Shown piece after piece: positions 32,996 to 43,429 of a stretch of 64,000 bases of DNA. A program made the position numbers and the translations under genes. The DNA lies in contig CM075760.1 of NCBI GenBank assembly GCA_037974335.1, forward strand, positions 58,185,812-58,249,811. Direction: 5' to 3'. The DNA is from Prionace glauca (taxonomy: Eukaryota > Chordata > Chondrichthyes > Carcharhiniformes > Carcharhinidae). The notes under the pieces were generated by a model. It was not told where the DNA came from, did no database searches, and saw nothing but the letters and a program-made list of their open reading frames with translations. The stretch's first letter is position 1. Every line of letters starts with the position of its first letter.

Positions 32996-35900
32996 CATAA
33001 GAACATAAGAACATAAGAAATAGGAGCAGGAGTAGGCCATCTGGCCCTTCGAGCCTGCCCCGCCATTCAATAAGATCATGGCTGATCTGTCGTGGCTCAG
33101 TTCCACATTCCGGCCCCCTCCCCATAATCCTTAATCCCCTCTCTTATCAAAAACCCATCAACCCGCTTCTTGAAAATATTTAGCGAGGCAGCCTCCACCA
33201 CTTCAACGGGTAGAGAATTCCAGAGATTCACCACCCTTTGAGTGAAGAAGTTCCTCCTCAATTCCGTTCTTCATCTTGAGGCTGTGCCCCCTAGTCTTAC
33301 TGTCTTTTTTGAGCGGGAAGAGTCTCTCCACCTCTATCCTATCCATCCCATTCATCATCTTACACGTCTCAATGAGATCTCCCCTCATTCTTCTAAACTC
33401 TAACGAGTACAAGCCTAGTTTATTCAGCCTCTCCTCATAGCTCAACCCCCTCAACTCCGGTATCAGCCTCGTAAACCTCCTCTGCACTCCCTCCAAGGCC
33501 AAAATTAATTTGCGCAGGTGCGGCGCCCAAAACTGCACACAGTACTCCAGCTGCGGCCTCACCAATGCCCTATACAGCTGCAGCAAGACCTCCCTACTTT
33601 TATATTCAATCCCCTTCGCTATGAAGGCCAGCATCCCATTCGCCTTCCTGACCACCTGCTGCACCTGCAAGCTGGGTTTTTGCGACTCATGCACAAGGAC
33701 CCCGAGGTCCCTCTGCACCGTCGCCTGCTGCAGTTTCTCGCCACGTAAGTAATAGTCCTTCATAGAACATAGAACATAACAGCGCAGAACAGGCCCTTCG
33801 GCCCACGATGTTGCGCCGACCAGTTACAAAACAATGACCCACTAGCCTAAACCAATCCCTTTTCGTCCATAAACCTATCCACAGATCTCTTAAACGCCCC
33901 CAAACTAGGCGCATTTACAACTGCAGCTGGCAGGGCATTCCAGTCCCTCACCACCCTCTGGGTAAAGAACCTACCCCTGACATCAGTCCTATAACTACCC
34001 CCCCTTAATTTAAAGTCATGTCCCCTCGTGCTAGCTTTCTCCATCCTAGGAAAAAGGCTATCACTATCTACCCTGTCGGAACCTCTAATCATCTTATATG
34101 TTTCAATAAGGTCCCCTCTTAGCCGCCTTCTTTCCAGCGAAAACAACCCAAATCTCTCAGTCTCTCCTCATAGGATCTCCCCTCCATACCAGGCAACATC
34201 CTGGTAAACCTCTTCTGCACCCTCTCCAAAGCCTCTACATCCTTCCTGTAATGTGGGGACCAGAACTGCATACAAAACTCCAAGTGCGGCCGCACCAGAG
34301 TTGTGTACAATTGCATCATGACGCTGCGACTCCTAAATTCAATCCCCCTACCAATAAACGCCAAGACACCATATGCCTTCTTAACAACCTTATCTACTTG
34401 ATTCCCAACTTTCAGGGATCTATGTACACATACACCTAGATCCCTCTGCTCCTCCACACTATTCAAAGTCCTCCCGTTAGCCCTATACTCAACACATCTG
34501 TTATTCCTACCGAAATGAATTACCTCACACTTCTCCACATTAAACTCCATCCGCCACCTCGCAGCCCAGCTCTGCAACCTTTCTAAGTCACCCTGCAAAC
34601 TATGACACCCTTCCTCACAATCTACCACACCTCCGACTTTGGTGTCATCAGCAAACTTACTAATCCACCCAACTATACCCTCATCCAGATCATTAATAAA
34701 AATTACAAACAGCAGTGGCCCAAAAACAGATCCCTGAGGCACACCACTCGTAACCGAACTCCATGACGAATATTTACCATCAACCACCACCCTCTGTCTC
34801 CTATCTGCTGGCCAATTCCTGATCCAATTACCTAGATCACCCCCAATCCCATACATCTGCATTTTCTGCAGAAGCCTACCATGGTGAACCTTATCAAACG
34901 CCTTGCTAAAATCCATATACACCACATCAAATGCCTTACCCCTATTCACCTCTTTGGTCACTTTCTCAAAGAACTCGATAAAGTTAGTAAGGCACGACCT
35001 ACCCGCTACAAAACCATGCTGACTGTCTCTAATCAATTCATTACTCTCCAAATAACTATAAATCCTGTCTCTAATAACCCTTTCCAAAACCTTACCCACC
35101 ACAGAAGTAAGACTCACCCGTCTATAATTCCCAGGGAAGTCTCTTCTCCCCTTCTTAAACAATGGGACAACATTTGCTGTCCTCCAATCCTCCGGTACTA
35201 TACCAGAGACCAACGACGACCTGAAGATCAGAGCCAGAGGCTTCGCAATCACCTCTCTTGCCTCCCAAAGAATCCTTGGGTAAATCCCATCCGGACCAGG
35301 GGACTTATCTATTTTCAAACTCTCTAAAATATCCACCACATCCCCCGTATCAACTGCAATACTATCTATTTTACAACCCTGCACCCCAGTGTCCTCCTCA
35401 GCTACATTCATGTCCCATTCTTCCTTCCAACCTCACACTTGCCAACATTAAATTCCATTTGCCATTTCCTGGCCCGTTCGCCCAGCCTATCTAGATCCTT
35501 CTGCAGACTCTCCACACCCTCCGCACAATTTGCCGTTCCCCCAATCTTGGTGTCTTCCGCAAATTTCGACACCCTGCACTCGGTTCCCTCCTCCAGATCA
35601 TCTATATAAATGGTAAAAAGCTGAGGCCCCAGCACCGATCCCTGGGGCACTCCACTAGTCACCATCCGCCAATCCGAATAGCACCCGTTGACCCCCACTC
35701 TCTGCCTCCTATTTGACAACCAATCCTCTATCCACGCTAACACCCTACCCCCAACTCCATGTCCCCTGACCTTCTGCAATAACCTCTTGTGAGGTACTTT
35801 GTCAAACGCCTTCTGAAAATCCAGAAAGACCACATCCACCGGCTCTCCTCTATCCACCGCCCTAGACACATCCTCATAGAACTCCAGTAAATTTGTCAGA

Positions 35901-36055
35901 CACGACTTCCCTTTAATGAAACCGTGTTGCGTCTGCTCTATCAAGCAATTCCCTTCAAGATGCCTCGCAATTTCCTCCTTAATGACGGATTCTAACATTT
36001 TACCTACCACAGACGTTAAACTAACCGGCCTATAATTCCCTGCCTTTTGCCTGGC
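32996..36055 (-). mobile_element. CR1-A LINE, split by a CR1-B insertion
   Basis: Two parts of one minus-strand CR1-A copy: 32996-33762 (3' tail and C-terminal domain) and 35412-36055 (RT domain with '[18 protein letters not shown]' and '[11 protein letters not shown]'). The interval matches the uninterrupted copy at 18153-19852, which shows that 33763-35411 is an insertion. The left part has a deletion-type frame break near 33267. 'FAEDTKIGG' replaces FADD at motif C, so the catalytic DD is lost. 5'-truncated at 36055. Confidence 0.88.
33763..35411 (-). mobile_element. CR1-B LINE with near-intact RT ORF
   Basis: The minus-strand frame 34119-35411 (430 codons) spans most of the reverse transcriptase: 'KIDKSPGPDGIYPRIL', motif A 'VVYMDFSKAFDKV', motif B '[14 protein letters not shown]', motif C '[11 protein letters not shown]', then the C-terminal '[14 protein letters not shown]'. 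One frameshift near 34130 separates it from the final 99-codon frame (33847-34146: 'FSLERRRLRGDLIETYKM', 'FFTQRVVRDWNALP'). The 3' end bears 'atagaacatagaacataac'. The copy is 5'-truncated, with no endonuclease or ORF1 seen. It sits inside CR1-A, so it is the younger of the two. Confidence 0.92.
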
Positions 36056-37059
36056 TTATATAGATTTCAGCAAAGCTTTTGACAAGGTCCCACATGGCAG
36101 ACTTGTAAGAAGGAAAATGGTCATAGAATACAGGGTACTTTGTTTCCTGCAACTGAGACAATTTTGAACCCACTTTATCAGAGGGTGATGACAAAAAGTG
36201 ACATTACCACAGGGATCTGTGTTGGGCCCCTATTATTCGTCAATTATATAAATGACATTGATGGCTATGTGGGGCTGGATTAGTAAATTTGTGGATGACA
36301 CAAAGATTGGCCGGGTGGTTAACAGTGAGGCTGTGTGTCTTGTGCTATAAGATGATATAGATGGAATGATCAAATGGGCAGATAAGTGGCAGATGGAATT
36401 TGACTCTGAAAAGTATGAGGTGATATCTTGAAAGGTATAATTTGACAAGGAAGCATTCAATGAGTGGTAGGACACTAGAAGCTCTTTGGAACAAAGGGAC
36501 CTTGGCACATTTGTCCACAGACCTTTGAAGACTGAAGGGCATATTAGTAGGTTGGTGAAAAAGGCATACGGAACATTTACCTTTACTAATCGAGGCATAG
36601 ATTAGGAAGTTGTATAAAACTTTGGTGAGGTCAGAGCTGGAGTACTGTGTGCAGTTCTGGTTGCCACATTAAAAGAAAGGACTGCACTGGAGAAGTGCAG
36701 AGGAGATTCACTAGGCTGCTGCCTGGGATGGAATAGTTTTAAAGTGAGGTTGCATCGGCTTTTCATTGGAGAAGAGGTGACTTGACCAGATGAGGAGAGA
36801 CACAGTGATAATAAGGAGCAGCTGTCCCCCTTAGTTGAAGGGTCAGTCATGAGAGGACATAGTCTCAAGGTGAGGGACAGGAAGTTTAGGGGAGGGATGT
36901 GAGGAAAACCTCTTTAACCAGAAGGTAGTGACAGTCCGCCTGGGGGGGGATGATGGAGCCAGGTTGCCCCACATCCTTTAAAAAAGTACCTGGATGAGCA
37001 CTTGACACAGAATATTCAAGGCTACGGGCCAAATGCTAGCAGATGGGATTTGGTAGGAG

Positions 37060-39405
37060 CCTATTTTTAGGTCAAGTCTTTCGGGTCAAACCAAGTAAAC
37101 AAACTCAGATTACATTCGGACAAAGAAAAAGGGGGTGGCTCCCCAAAAGGAGGGGGAACGGCCCGAACAGAAACAAAAAGTACAAAGGAAACTTAAGACA
37201 CGTCAAATCAAAGTGTGATTCTCGGGGTCTATAACGCACCTCAGCCCCTGCGATGCCCAACAGGCTTGGAAGGCGTCTACTGTGCCCGCAGACACTGCGT
37301 GCTCCCGCTCCAGGGACACCCGGCCGCGAACGTAGCCGCGGTAAAGGGGCAGACAGTCGGGACAGGTGGCCCCCCCCCCGATCGCCCGCTGCCTGGACCT
37401 ATTGGTGGAGTGTCTCGCCAGGCCCAGGAGCAGGTTCACGAGGAGATCGGCGTCCTGACCCTCCGCTCGCCGCACCGGGTGTCCGTAGATCAGGAGCAGG
37501 GGACAGAAGTGCAAACAAAACATCAATAAAAAGGGAGGTTCTTTCGGGTCAAGTCTTTCGGGCCAAACAAGTAAACTAACTTAAGTTACGTTCGGACAAA
37601 GAAAAAGGGGGCAGCTCCCCAAAAGGAGGGGGAACGGCCCGAACAGAAACAAAAGTTACAAAGGAAACTTAAGACACGTCAAATCAAAATGTGATTATCG
37701 GGGTCTATAAGGCACCTCAGCCCCTGCGGTGCCCAACAGGCACGGAAGGCCTCGACTGTGCCCGCAGACACCACATGCTCCCTCTCCAGGAACACCCGGC
37801 CACAAACGTAGCCGCGGTAGAGGGCAGACAGTCGGGATGGATGGCCCCGTCGATCGCCCGCTGCCTAGACCTGTTGATGGTGTGTCTCGCCAGGCCCGGG
37901 ATTAGGTTCACGAGGAGGTCGGCTTCCTGACCCTCCCCTCTCCGCACCGGGTGTCAGTAGATCAGGAGCATGGGACTGAAATGCAAACAAAACATCAATA
38001 AAAGGTGCTTCAGAAAATCAAAAAGGGAGTGCAATCTATAACACGAAACGTAGACGTGGTCCACGGACTCCCCGAGGCCACAGAAAGAGCAGTCTCGGGA
38101 GCCCACGAACCAGTGAGTCCTACGGGTGTGCGGCAGCCTCCACCCCAGGTCCCCGATGTAATTGGGGGAGATCCCTCCGTAGAGCGACATCCATTGGGGA
38201 CCTTCACCGCCCGGCGGCAACAAGGCCCGCCAAGGTGTGTCTGGGCGACAGGCTAGGGCGCGGTAGTGGAAGGTGTGCAGCAGCAGCCCGTACAGGAAAC
38301 GCCTCCACATGATGAAAAAAGGCACAGAGGACATTTCCACCAGACGGCTCATGCTGTGGGGCACCTGACCCGGGGAGGGGGGGTCTAGGCTTCGTGCCAA
38401 TGTGGAATTCCATTGGAACACTCAGACTGGATCCCACCGCACGCCTGAGTTGCCTCGAGCTCGCATGCGCTTTCGGGGCCAAGCATGACCGTCCTAAGGT
38501 CTTGGATGGCTTTGGCCATGCGACGGACGGCCACCCCCACGCGCTCAGCCAGCACGCGAGGGTTCATCCAGCCCGCTCCTCCGCCATCCAGCACGTCCCC
38601 GATCCTGGTCACCCCGGCGTCCACGCCTCCCTCTCCGTCAGCCACCTGAAGTTATACAGCTGGAGGTGCGGATTCCTGAGCAACAGCTCTCGCACGAGCT
38701 GCTACTCCTGACGGGGGAGAACTGCGTCGCGAGGCGACCACGGTGAGGAGGTCCTGGTAGAAGACGGACAACTCCCGCAACGATGTCACAGTAAGCCCCA
38801 GATTGATATGCAGGAGCTGCACGTCATAATTGAGGCTGCGCCACTGGCGGAAGAGATACATCGCCAGGGCGCACCGTGGAGGCGGCTCGACGTAAAGGTA
38901 TCTCTGCAGGATCGGAGCTATGAGGAGAGGCTGAATAAACTAGGCTTGTACTCGTTAGAGTTTAGAAGAATGAGGGGAGATCTCATTGAGACATACAAGA
39001 TGATGAATGGGATGGATAGGATAGAGGTGGAGAGACTCTTCCCGCTCAAAAAAGACAGTAGGACTAGGGGGAACAGCCTCAAGATAAAGGGGGGGGGGGG
39101 TTTAGAACGGAGTTGAGGAGGAACTTCTTCGCTCAAAGGGTGGTGAATCTCTGGAATTCTTCTTGAAGTGGTGGAGGCTGCCTCGTTAAATATTTTTAAG
39201 ACGCGGGTTGATGGGTTTTTGATAAGAGAGGGGATTAAGGGTTATGGGGAGAGGGCGGGAAAGTGGAACTGAGCCATGACAGATCAGCCATGATCTTATT
39301 GAATGGCGGGGCAGGCTCGAAGGGCTCGATGGCCTACTCCTGCTCCTATTTCTTATGTTCTTATGTTCTTATCTGGAGGCGGAATTGTCACTATCTGCGT
39401 GCGGA
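37060..39405 (-). mobile_element. TX1-like LINE (L1 group), 3' part
   Basis: Minus-strand translation gives a C-terminal region typical of TX1-type elements: 'MYLFRQWRSLNYDVQLLHIN' with 'ELSVFYQDLLTVV' (38652-38861), 'FLYGLLLHTFHYRALACRPD' and a C-x2-C...H-x4-C knuckle 'CSFCGLGESVDHVYVSC' (37954-38421). The very end, with 'DLLVNLLLGLARHSTNRSRQ', is present twice as a direct repeat of about 475 bases (37071-37547 and 37548-38005). Several frame breaks are present. It is 5'-truncated, flanked by 15-base target-site duplications, and itself interrupted by a CR1-A fragment at 38912-39372. Confidence 0.8.
38912..39372 (+). mobile_element. CR1-A LINE 3' fragment inside TX1-like LINE
   Basis: Begins at 'ggagctatgaggagaggctg' and ends in the CR1-A tail of repeated 'cttatgtt'. 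C-terminal protein block 'LNKLGLYSLEFRRMRGDLIE'. A long G run near 39090 breaks the frame. TX1-like sequence resumes at 39373. Confidence 0.9.
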
Positions 39406-39490
39406 GGGATTTGGTAGGAGTTCAGGCGTTTCCAATGCATTAGTGTGGACTCAATGGGCTGAAAGCACTCTGATGTATGATTCTATGAAA

Positions 39491-39625
39491 CCAGAGCACC
39501 CAGAGGAAACCCACAGACAAGAGGAGAATGTGCAGACTCCGCACAGTGATCCAAGCCAGGAATCAAATCTAGGTCCCTGGCATTCTAAGGCAGCAGTGCT
39601 AATCACCGCACCACTCAGAATTTTG
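39491..39625 (-). mobile_element. SINE head and body, minus strand
   Basis: 'agaggaaacccacagacaag', 'gtgcagactccgcacagtg', then 'gcagtgctaatcaccgcacc' is the tRNA-headed SINE in minus orientation, lacking its 3' part. Confidence 0.75.
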
Positions 39626-39739
39626 AGATTTGATTAGCCCCCGGGGAAAGTTCACCATGCTCAAAACATTTCTTTGCTCACCTCGATAAATTGTTTTGCC
39701 TTTATTATTCCGTTGACAACATTTAATTAAGAAATTAGT

Positions 39740-40620
39740 TCGAATCATGTAATGATTTTCAATGTTTTTGTTTCCATGTTTGTTTAATTCTTATAATGTT
39801 ACGGCATCTCTGTGAGGCACATTGAACTGCCCTGAAACTGATATTTTTGATTGTTCATTTTCAGCGAAATTACATCTTTACGAGAGGTGATACAGATAGA
39901 GAGAAATAATTAAAAGTCAAGGAATTTTTTTTTCAAATTAATACCAGTTTAATTTAAAACAGGTTATTGGTTTTCACACACAAGAACACAAGAAATAGGA
40001 GCAGGAGTAGGCCATCTAGCCCCTCGATCCCGCCCCGCCATTCAATAAGATCATGGCTGATCTGTCGTGGCTCAGTTCCACCTTCCCGCCCTCTCCCCAT
40101 AACCCTTAATCCCTTCTCTTATCAAAAACCCATCAACCCGCTTCTTAAAAATATTTAGCGAGGCAGCCTCCACCACTTCAACGGGCAGAGAATTCCAGAG
40201 ATTCACCACCCTTTGAGTGAAGAAGTTCCTCCTCAACTCTGTTCTAAACCGCCTCCCCTTCATCTTGAGGCTGTGCCCCCTAGTCCTACTGTCTTTTTTG
40301 AGCGGGAAGAGTCTCTCCACCTCTATCCTATCCATCCCATTCATCATCTTACACGTCTCAATGAGATCTCCCCTCATTCTTCTAAACTCTAACGAGTACA
40401 AGCCTAGTTTATTCAGCCTCTCCTCATAGCTCAATCCCCTCAACTCTGGTATCAGCCGAGTAAACCTCCTCTGCATTCCCTCCAGGGCCAAAATATCCTT
40501 GCAAAATATCTTTTCTGTTGTTGTAAGTTGACCATTGATCAATGAGAATCCAAAAGTTTGAATGAAATTGACAGATTGAACAGATCTTTCTGCTGGGAAC
40601 TCGGCTGTTGCACCGTTTGT
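39740..40620 (+). repeat. intron duplication, copy 2 (with LINE insert)
   Basis: Counterpart of 31780-32110. The first half is 39740-39978 and the second half is 40508-40620. The gap is filled by a CR1-A fragment. Since copy 1 lacks the LINE, the duplication predates that insertion. Confidence 0.7.
39979..40507 (-). mobile_element. CR1-A LINE 3' fragment
   Basis: The minus-strand open frame 40072-40542 covers the C-terminal domain without a break ('GMQRRFTRLIPELRGLSYEE' to 'NIFKKRVDGFLIREGIKGYG'). The tail next to 39979 is short ('cacacaagaacacaagaaat'). 5'-truncated and little decayed. Confidence 0.9.
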
Positions 40621-41089
40621 GTCTGTTCTGTTTCTGAGCGTGTGGTCACTATGTTGGGACCAGGAATCTCTCTGAATGGTTATAAATCTTCCGGCCCCTT
40701 CTGCTGTATTTCGGGGACTGAAATTTGATTTATTTCTTCAATACACTTGTCCCTGTGAGAAATGTGACTCTCTGTCTCAGAAATTAAGTCCCTGAAGCAT
40801 ATTGTGTCTATCAGAGAAGCAGAAACATCAGGCTGTAGAGGGAGAATTGGGTGATTTTTAAGCAGTGATGTACCGGCCTTGGGAATGTTCGATGAACAAA
40901 TACAAAGTGAGATTTACTATATTGTGCTCCGTACTACAGCAGCCCCTGAACTTTTTAGTTTGACAGTTGAAGGGTCAAATTCACTTGCATATTATTTTTA
41001 ATCTTCTAAAGGCATTTTAGAGACATTTGCTCGGCCAGACTTTTTAATCTAATTGTTCCTTCACAAAGTATTGATATGAAGCATCCTTG

Positions 41090-41470
41090 AACAACTGCAG
41101 TCCATATGCTGCAGGCATCCGCCCTGCTGTTAGGCAGGAAGTTCCAGGATTTTGACCCAGCGATTATGAATGAATTGAGAAATTGTTTCAGGTCAGGATG
41201 GTGTGTGTTTTGGAGGGAAGCTTACAGGTTATAGTGTTTCAGATGTGGCTGCTGCCCTTGTCCTGTTAGGATGTAAAGGCAGCGGGTTTGGACAGTGTAA
41301 TCTATGGAGCCTTGGTGAATTGCTGCAGTGCATGTTGTATATAATACACACAGTGCTGACACTGCCTGTTAGTGATGGAGAGAGTGAATAGGGTGAATGA
41401 GGGGCCGGGTAATCTTGTGGGTGGCTTTGCCCTGGATTGTGTCAGATTGCGTGAGGATTTACAAGTTTCT
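41090..41470 (-). mobile_element. LINE fragment (second LINE family)
   Basis: Plus-strand wording 'ttccaggattttgacccagc', 'ggtcaggatggtgtgtg', 'gaattgctgcagtgcatg' and 'ggctttgccctggattgtgt' is the reverse complement of the C-terminal coding part of the LINE family also seen at 24120. Decayed. Confidence 0.65.
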
Positions 41471-41639
41471 CTCATTGAGGAAAGAGGAAATTATTCAATT
41501 GTGACTGACTTGTGAAATATTTAAGTGTTTTTCCAACCCGTGCCCCACAGTCCGTATTGTGCTCGTTTGTCACTCCCACTTACTGTGCGAGTGGGTGAGT
41601 ATGTGTGGAGTGAGGGTGCTTTTCCAGACTGAATCAGCC

Positions 41640-42530
41640 AGATAGAGACTTACACACATCACACACTCTCACACACATAAATACACACAGAGAGACGCTC
41701 ATATTCTCTCACACATACACACGCACACTTACTTTCTCTCTCATACGATATCTCACACACATTCTCTTTCTCTCACGGTCTACATACTCTGTCTCAAATA
41801 CAAATCCAGACATACTCTCACTCTCTCAATCAGTCTCTCACATCTCATACACAAAAACACTCACACGCACACATCTCCACACACATTCTCTCTTACACGC
41901 AGACACACACACACACATAAGCATAGTCTCATGCTCTCACACATGCAATCTCTCTCCCACACTCTGTCACACACGCTCAAGTTGCCTCACATTTATTCAC
42001 ACACACTCTCTCACAATTCCTCTTGCACTTGCATCTCTCTCTCTCTCACACACACATATTTCTATCTCTGTTGCACAGATTATCTCACACCTGTACATTC
42101 TTGCTCTCTCTCACACTAGCTCGCTCACACTCTCTCACAAACATAGACCTATGCACACACTCCAACTTACACACAGACACAGTCTCTCACATAAGCACAG
42201 TCTCGCGCAAACATTCTCTGACACACACACACACAGACACAAACACACACTTTGCTTCTGTCACCCACGCACATTGCACACATCTTTCTCACTCACACAC
42301 AATCCCGTGCACACTTCCACACACACATGAACAGTATGTTTGCTTTCTAGTAGGCACACTGCCCCCTCTTGCAAACGCAGCCCACTGTCTCACACATGTG
42401 CAAACACAATCTATCACACACAGGCACCTTCACACACACATTCACCCCTCTCTCTATCAAACAACACCCAAACACCCTCTCACACACTTTCCACCTCACA
42501 TACGTCAGAGAGACTGTCATTTACATCGTA
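41640..42530. repeat. CA/CTCT-rich low-complexity array
   Basis: About 0.9 kb of irregular ACAC and CTCTCACAC units. It gives long artefactual His/Ser/Thr frames (for example 42023-42643). Not coding. Confidence 0.9.
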
Positions 42531-42840
42531 GAATAGAATCACGAGATCCTACAGTACAGAAGGAGGCCATTCAGCCCATCAAGTCTGCATCAACAGGAAT
42601 CCCACCAAAGCCCTATCCCCATAACCACATGTGTTTACTCTAACTAGACCTCCTGAACCTATTCGCACGGCCAGTCCCCTGAACCCAAACGTCTTTGGAC
42701 TGCGGGAGGAAACAGGAGCATCCGAAGGAAACCCAAGCAGACATGGGGTGAACTTACTAACGCCATACACAATGACTCATATCGGGAATTGAACTGTGAG
42801 GCAGCAGCGCCAAACACTGCCGCCTCGGCCACCCCCTCCC
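42531..42840 (-). mobile_element. tRNA-headed SINE, near full length
   Basis: The minus-oriented tail 'cagaaggaggccattcagcc', body 'ggactgcgggaggaaacagg' and head 'gggaattgaactgtgaggc' are in the same order as in other copies here. Confidence 0.8.
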
Positions 42841-42939
42841 CCTCCCCCACTAACATTTGAATGAGGGTGGGATCGGGAAGCCCGTGTAAAACTCATGTGA
42901 ATAAGTTTCAGCTGGAAATTCTTCTCTGTTTGGAGTCAT

Positions 42940-43085
42940 ATTTAGCACAAAGCAAGATGGTGATGGTTGTTGGAGGTCAAACATCTAAGCTGAGAAATCA
43001 CTGCAGGAGTTCGGCAGGGGACTGTTCTGGGTCCAACAATCTTCTATTGCTTCATCAATGACACATTCCATCCAACATGAGGTCA
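42940..43085 (+). mobile_element. LINE RT-core fragment (second LINE family)
   Basis: 'aatcactgcaggagttcggc', 'tgttctgggtccaacaatc', 'gcttcatcaatgacacattc' reads as the RT motif around 'QG-VLGPTIF-CFINDT'. A short decayed remnant. Confidence 0.55.
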
Positions 43086-43429
43086 GAAGTAAGGATTTCC
43101 ATGTGTTACACCGGACACAAAGACACAATCAATAAGAAGGGATCTGGCTGAGACTAAGTCCGCCTGGCTCCCCAATACTGGTGTAAACTTGGTGTTTGAT
43201 TCCTGTGTGACCCTAGTTTCGCTGGAAGCTTCCCTTCCAGCTCCCTCAGTCTGTCTATTTGTTCACTGATCCGTGTTTCTGAAAGAAAGGCCCCGACATT
43301 AAAGCAGCTGCCCGGTGATCTACACTGATTCCTGACTTTACACAGCCCTGTTACTGAAAGCTGATCAATGGAGAGAATCGGGAAAAGATCGATGGAGAGG
43401 GAGAGGAGGAGGTGGCTCACTGACTCTCT

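Larger units (their letters stand above)
36056..39490 (+). mobile_element. old CR1-like LINE, split by a TX1-like LINE
   Basis: The plus-strand copy starts at RT motif A ('atagatttcagcaaagctt', DFSKAFDKV) and continues to 37059. The last part (39421-39490: 'gactcaatgggctgaaagc', 'gattctatga') lies beyond the TX1-like insert. Strongly decayed, with many frame breaks. The 15-base word 'gggatttggtaggag' is present at both junctions (37045-37059 and 39406-39420). Confidence 0.75.

Noticed and set aside
34881-35327. 148-codon plus-strand frame
   Set aside because: Antisense shadow of the CR1-B RT frame.
37071-38005. Two direct ~475-base copies taken at first for long terminal repeats
   Set aside because: They are adjacent, not separated by internal viral genes, and each encodes the end of a TX1-like LINE protein.
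42023-42643. 206-codon His/Ser/Thr frame
   Set aside because: Product of the CA/CTCT-rich array, ending in a SINE.
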